Origin: CAZBRS01 sp964494475
Lineage (GTDB): Bacteria > Myxococcota_A > UBA9042 > CAZBRS01
Reading direction: 5' to 3'
DNA: 64,000 nt
Assembly (NCBI GenBank): GCA_964494475.1
Contig: CAZBRS010000012.1
Span: 1-64,000 of the forward strand
Both the position numbers and the translations under genes were made by a program. Shown piece after piece: positions 61,496 through 64,000 of the stretch. The stretch's first letter is position 1; every line of letters starts with the position of its first letter. The notes beneath the pieces were generated by a model, which saw nothing but the letters and a program-made list of their open reading frames with translations, ran no database searches and was not told the origin of the DNA.

Positions 61496-62677
61496 TCAGC
61501 GTGCTTCGAGCCACGCCGTGGGTTCGGTCGCCAGGAAGTCGTCGAGCGGAATCCCTCCTGAGCCGACGATCAGCGCGCGTGCCCCGGGTGCGGCTTTGCG
61601 GAAGGAGGCGAGCCCCGTGACCGGTCGCGGCCGGCCGCTCTTCACCTCCAGCGCCACCGAGCGCTCTCCGCTCTGCACCACGTAGTCGACCTCGGCGTCG
61701 CCGTCGCGCCAGTACCGGACGTCGCAGGGCGAGCCCGCGAGCCCGTTCAGGAGGTGCGCGCCCACGGCGTTCTCGACCAGGCGCCCCCACCACGCGGGGT
61801 CGCGTCTCGCCTCGGCGAACGAGCGGGGTCCCAGCGCCGAGACCAGCGCGTTGTTCCAGACCACCAGCTTGGGGCTGCTGCTCCGCGCGCGTACGGGGCT
61901 CGGCGACCAGGTCTCGAGGCCCGACGCCAGGTAGGCGCCCCCCAGCAGCTTGAGGTAGTGCGCGAGCGTCGTGGTGTTGCCCGAGTCCTGCAGTTGGCCG
62001 AGCATCTTCGTGTAGGAGAGAAGTTGGGCCGGAGACCCCGCCGCCAGGGCGAACAGTTGCCGCAGAAGAGCCGGCTTCTGCACCGTCTGGAGGGCCAGCA
62101 CGTCCCGCGCCACCACCGTCTCGACCAGGGCGTCGCGTATATACGCGCGCCACGTGGCTTCGTCGTCGCCGAACGCGGCGGAGCGGGGGTAGCCCCCGAA
62201 GTAGATCCAGCGCTCCACGTCCCACCCGAAGGCCGCGTGGCACTCGGCGAACGACCAGTGCATGCACCGGTGCACCAGGAACCGTCCGGCCAGGCTCTCG
62301 GTGAGGCCCAGCGTCAGCAGCAGCGCCGACGAGCCCAGGAGCAGCACGCGCACGTCGAGTCCCACGCGGCGATCGGCGTCCCACTCGGCCTTCACTACCT
62401 CGCTCCACCGAGGCACCTTCTGCACCTCGTCGAGGACGAGCAGCGTGGGCGTCCGGCGCGCTTCGAGCCGCGCCAGCTCCCACTCGGAGCGGATCCACTC
62501 GGCCGACACCGGAAGGTACTCGTCGGCGGCGGCGTACCGGCTCGGTCCCGGCCACGCTCTCTGCACCGTCAGGGCCGCGGTGGTCTTGCCCGCCTGCCGG
62601 GGGCCGGTCACGACCTGGAGGAGGTCTGGGTGGCGCTCCAGCGCGGTAGAAATCGCTTTGACGACGGGACGATCCAT
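61496..62677 (-). CDS. AAA+ ATPase with DUF4143 domain, autoregulated by palindromic sites
   Basis: A 393-residue protein. Walker A is VTGPRQAGKTT, Walker B LLVLDEVQKVPRW, and GSSALLLTLGLTESLAGRF the sensor section. A DUF4143 C-terminus follows with GDAEVDYVVQSG, then SVALEVKSGR. A different subgroup from the 60298 protein. Upstream, tandem 18-bp repeats and perfect palindromes overlap its predicted promoter, which suggests tight self-control. Confidence 0.85.
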   Translation of the reverse strand: MDRPVVKAISTALERHPDLLQVVTGPRQAGKTTAALTVQRAWPGPSRYAAADEYLPVSAEWIRSEWELARLEARRTPTLLVLDEVQKVPRWSEVVKAEWDADRRVGLDVRVLLLGSSALLLTLGLTESLAGRFLVHRCMHWSFAECHAAFGWDVERWIYFGGYPRSAAFGDDEATWRAYIRDALVETVVARDVLALQTVQKPALLRQLFALAAGSPAQLLSYTKMLGQLQDSGNTTTLAHYLKLLGGAYLASGLETWSPSPVRARSSSPKLVVWNNALVSALGPRSFAEARRDPAWWGRLVENAVGAHLLNGLAGSPCDVRYWRDGDAEVDYVVQSGERSVALEVKSGRPRPVTGLASFRKAAPGARALIVGSGGIPLDDFLATEPTAWLEAR

Positions 62678-62694
62678 GGGACGGCCCGGTTTTG

Positions 62695-62733
62695 CTCAGT
62701 CGTTGAGTAAATTTACTCAGTCGCTGAGTAAAT
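62695..62733 (-). promoter_or_regulatory. Operator array at the promoter of the 61496-62677 ATPase
   Basis: Two copies of CTCAGTCGYTGAGTAAAT (62695-62712 and 62716-62733; period 21 bp) create a perfect 16-bp palindrome TGAGTAAATTTACTCA (62704-62719) and TTACTCAG-TCG-CTGAGTAA (62713-62731). They cover the spacer and -10 of a minus-strand promoter. Confidence 0.65.
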
Positions 62734-62738
62734 GGCAA
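62710..62738 (-). promoter_or_regulatory. Promoter of the 61496-62677 ATPase
   Basis: Minus strand: TTGCCA (62733-62738), 17-nt spacer, TAAATT (62710-62715), embedded in the operator array. Confidence 0.5.
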
Positions 62739-62759
62739 GCGCGGCCGCGGGGCTTGGCC

Positions 62760-62786
62760 GGGGCTGATCGTCAATCGGATTGACAA
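62760..62786 (+). repeat. 27-bp direct repeat, copy 2
   Basis: Exact copy of 60242-60268, palindrome at 62770-62784. It lies between the ATPase promoter and the end of the PIN gene; the AGCCCC arm of copy 1 is absent here. Confidence 0.75.
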
Positions 62787-62793
62787 TCCGAAA

Positions 62794-63255
62794 TCACGGG
62801 ATCGGGATCTTGCCCCAGGCCTCGGCCACGCCCCACACCGTCACGGGCCCGATCTTCAGGCGGGCGTCCTCGCTGACGAACGCCGTGGCGCCGGTTACCT
62901 GGGCCGAGGCCAGGTGCAGGGCGTCGGGCGTGCGCAGCCCGTGCCGCGCGCGCAGGTGGGCCGCCGCGTCGGCGATCGCGGAGTCGATGGTCACGACCTC
63001 GAGGCGCGGGAAGTGCGCGAAGAGGTCGCGGTAGGCGGTGACGAGGTCGCCGCGGCCCGCGCGCAGCGGGACGACCAGGACCTCGGTGAGCGTGAGGGCC
63101 GAGGTGAGCAGCCGGCAGCAGCCTTGCTCAGCGGCCTCGAACAGGCGCATCGCGGGCTCGCCGAACTGCGCGTGGCGCTCGAAGGCGTAGATGAACACGT
63201 TGGCGTCCAGGGCAAGCAATGGCCCGCGGATCGGAGCGGGGCGTCGTGCCGTCAT
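62794..63255 (-). CDS. PIN-domain toxin (VapC-type)
   Basis: A 153-residue protein with the four expected acidic residues of an active PIN RNase: D17 (LALDANVFIYAF), E58 (LTLTEVL), D111 (RTPDALHLASA) and D130 (FVSEDARL). It overlaps the AbrB-type gene by 4 nt (ATGA), the normal antitoxin-toxin order. Its 3' end is close to repeat copy 2. Substrate RNA unknown. Confidence 0.85.
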   Translation of the reverse strand: MTARRPAPIRGPLLALDANVFIYAFERHAQFGEPAMRLFEAAEQGCCRLLTSALTLTEVLVVPLRAGRGDLVTAYRDLFAHFPRLEVVTIDSAIADAAAHLRARHGLRTPDALHLASAQVTGATAFVSEDARLKIGPVTVWGVAEAWGKIPIP

Positions 63256-63497
63256 GGTTTCTCCCACGCGTCGCGCTCGGCCTCGACCGCCGCCGACCCG
63301 CCCACCGCCGCCCACAGGTCGGCGCCCAGCCCCCATGCGCCCGCTGCCCGTCCGGCCCGCACCGGCCTCAGCACGGCGTGATCGCCCTCGACGTCGAGCA
63401 CGATGACTTCGCCCTGCTTCAATCCAAGGCGCTCGCGCACCCGCGCGGGGATGGTGATCTGGAACTTGGAGGTGAGGGTGGCGGTGGAGCCGGCCAT
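63252..63497 (-). CDS. AbrB/SpoVT-type antitoxin
   Basis: An 81-residue protein. The swapped-hairpin domain ATLTSKFQITIPARVRERLGL then GEVIVLDVEGDHAVLRPV is typical of AbrB/MazE/VapB. The C-terminal half, Trp/Ala-rich, would contact the PIN toxin. It should bind its own promoter in the 36-nt gap upstream (63498-63533). Confidence 0.85.
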   Translation of the reverse strand: MAGSTATLTSKFQITIPARVRERLGLKQGEVIVLDVEGDHAVLRPVRAGRAAGAWGLGADLWAAVGGSAAVEAERDAWEKP

Positions 63498-63569
63498 GGG
63501 GCACCTCGGGCTGGTTCGCTTACATTATGTGGAATGGGTAAGGGGAAGGCAAGGGGGAGCGAACGCGAG

Positions 63570-63794
63570 TACGTCGAGCGCCATGTTCGGCACGTGCTGA
63601 ACGTGGCCGACCTGGTCGACGTCCAGCGCCACCTGAGGCTCGCCGCAGGCCGAAGCGCGCAGCCTTTCAACGCTGCGGGCCTGGCGGCTGACACCGGCAT
63701 CGCCGCCAACACGGCCTCGTCCTGGCTGTTGGTGCTCGCGACTAACTTCCTCGCGATCCGCCTCCCTCCGTTCTTCACCAACGTGAGCCAGCGC
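63570..63794 (+). pseudogene. Remnant of a DUF4143 ATPase related to the 60298 gene
   Basis: The translated segment from YVERHVRHVLNVADLVD to LPPFFTNVSQR (75 codons) is collinear with the middle of the 60298 ATPase (YVERDVREVLNVADLVD to LPPYFTNVSQR). It lacks the Walker domain before and the nuclease domain after. An ATG at 63534 opens a frame through it to a stop at 63855-63857, but the flanking codons are unrelated, so it is probably a leftover of a recombined copy rather than a working gene. Confidence 0.7.
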
Positions 63795-63815
63795 CGCCGG
63801 GCCCTTGCTCCGCGC

Positions 63816-63850
63816 TTGACTTCGGCTTGTTGCGGTATACAAATTATACC
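63816..63850 (+). promoter_or_regulatory. Promoter/operator region of the BrnT-like gene
   Basis: TTGACT at 63816-63821, then a perfect inverted repeat GGTATA-CAAAT-TATACC (63834-63850) in a locally AT-rich patch just before the toxin start. A likely autoregulatory site, as in brnTA operons; the -10 is not well defined. Confidence 0.45.
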
Positions 63851-63858
63851 GTGTTGAC

Positions 63859-64000
63859 GTGCCGCGGGTGGCCGTGGACTTCGAGTTCGACCCCAAGAAG
63901 AGCGAAGCCAATCGCGAGAAGCACGGCCTCGGCTTCGAAGAAGCGACGGCTCTCTGGGACGACGAGCGGCGCATCGAGATCCCGGCGCGCACGGAAGATG
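63859..64000 (+). CDS. brnT: BrnT-family toxin, N-terminal part (runs off window)
   Basis: About 47 codons are visible. FEFDPKKSEANREKHGLGFEEAT then ALWDDERRIEIPART is the BrnT signature (F-D-x-x-K-x2-x-N-x3-H-G-x-F-E-A), a BrnT/RelE-like RNase that pairs with BrnA. The GTG at 63859 is the assumed start; GTGs at 63868 and 63874 are alternatives and no RBS is clear. BrnA should follow beyond the right edge. Confidence 0.75.
   Translation, partial: MPRVAVDFEFDPKKSEANREKHGLGFEEATALWDDERRIEIPARTED

Overview
The window is very GC-rich and gene-dense: no gap between genes exceeds about 160 bp, and I see no tRNA, rRNA, CRISPR array, transposase or phage module. Gene content suggests a Myxococcota / deltaproteobacterial-type bacterium. 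The clues are an AgmX/GltJ-like GYF protein, sigma-54 response regulators, many lipoproteins, DUF3857 transglutaminase-like proteins and large multihaem cytochromes. The lineage is inferred, not shown.

Layout. 0-5 kb: start of an HrpB-like helicase, a pesticin-like lysozyme domain protein, an outer-membrane-like protein, a DUF362/ferredoxin protein, an FAD oxidoreductase and a small exported protein. 5-11 kb: an operon with an NtrC-type regulator, a degenerate enolase-like protein, a small unknown, an acyl-CoA mutase large subunit with isobutyryl-CoA-mutase-type residues, and a TPR protein. 11-22 kb: an EF-G-like GTPase with a substituted P-loop lysine, a degenerate receiver/GGDEF-like protein, two tandem DUF3857/transglutaminase-type proteins (one catalytically degenerate), a sigma-region-4-like protein and a Trm112-like protein. 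22-31 kb (minus strand): murJ, a LeuA-like synthase and the GltJ-like protein, then an operon of a double radical-SAM protein, a degenerate-radical-SAM/methyltransferase fusion and a repeat lipoprotein. 31-42 kb: an AsmA-like/GT51 fusion, a HepT/MntA toxin-antitoxin pair, rho, a radical-SAM protein with unusual cysteine spacing, a lipoprotein, der and era. 41.5-46 kb: an Rrf2 regulator, DUF438/hemerythrin/PAS, DUF2249 and cupin genes, an RHH/PIN pair and a DUF4143 ATPase. 46-53.6 kb (minus): a beta-barrel protein, a LolA-like protein, a membrane protein, a degenerate GMP-synthase-like protein next to guaB, and two lipoproteins.

53.7-60.2 kb holds the most striking system. Four tightly packed genes behind one clear promoter encode a histidine kinase with c-haem motifs in its periplasmic domain, a response-regulator receiver fused to a di-haem cytochrome b membrane domain, a 13-CxxCH cytochrome ending in one membrane helix, and a 17-CxxCH cytochrome fused to a paralogous cytochrome b. 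The last resembles CbcL-type quinol oxidoreductases. I infer a redox-sensing electron-transfer system in which phosphorylation could act directly on a respiratory cytochrome b.

60.2-64 kb is a toxin-antitoxin-like accessory region. It has two convergent DUF4143 ATPases bracketed by 27-bp direct repeats that carry a palindrome, an AbrB/PIN pair, a DUF4143 ATPase remnant and the start of a BrnT-like toxin.

A recurring theme is apparent pseudoenzymes (enolase-like, GMP-synthase-like, transglutaminase-like, radical-SAM-like, EF-G-like). Coordinates and starts were chosen by reading ribosome binding sites and overlaps; family assignments rest on motifs recognised by eye.
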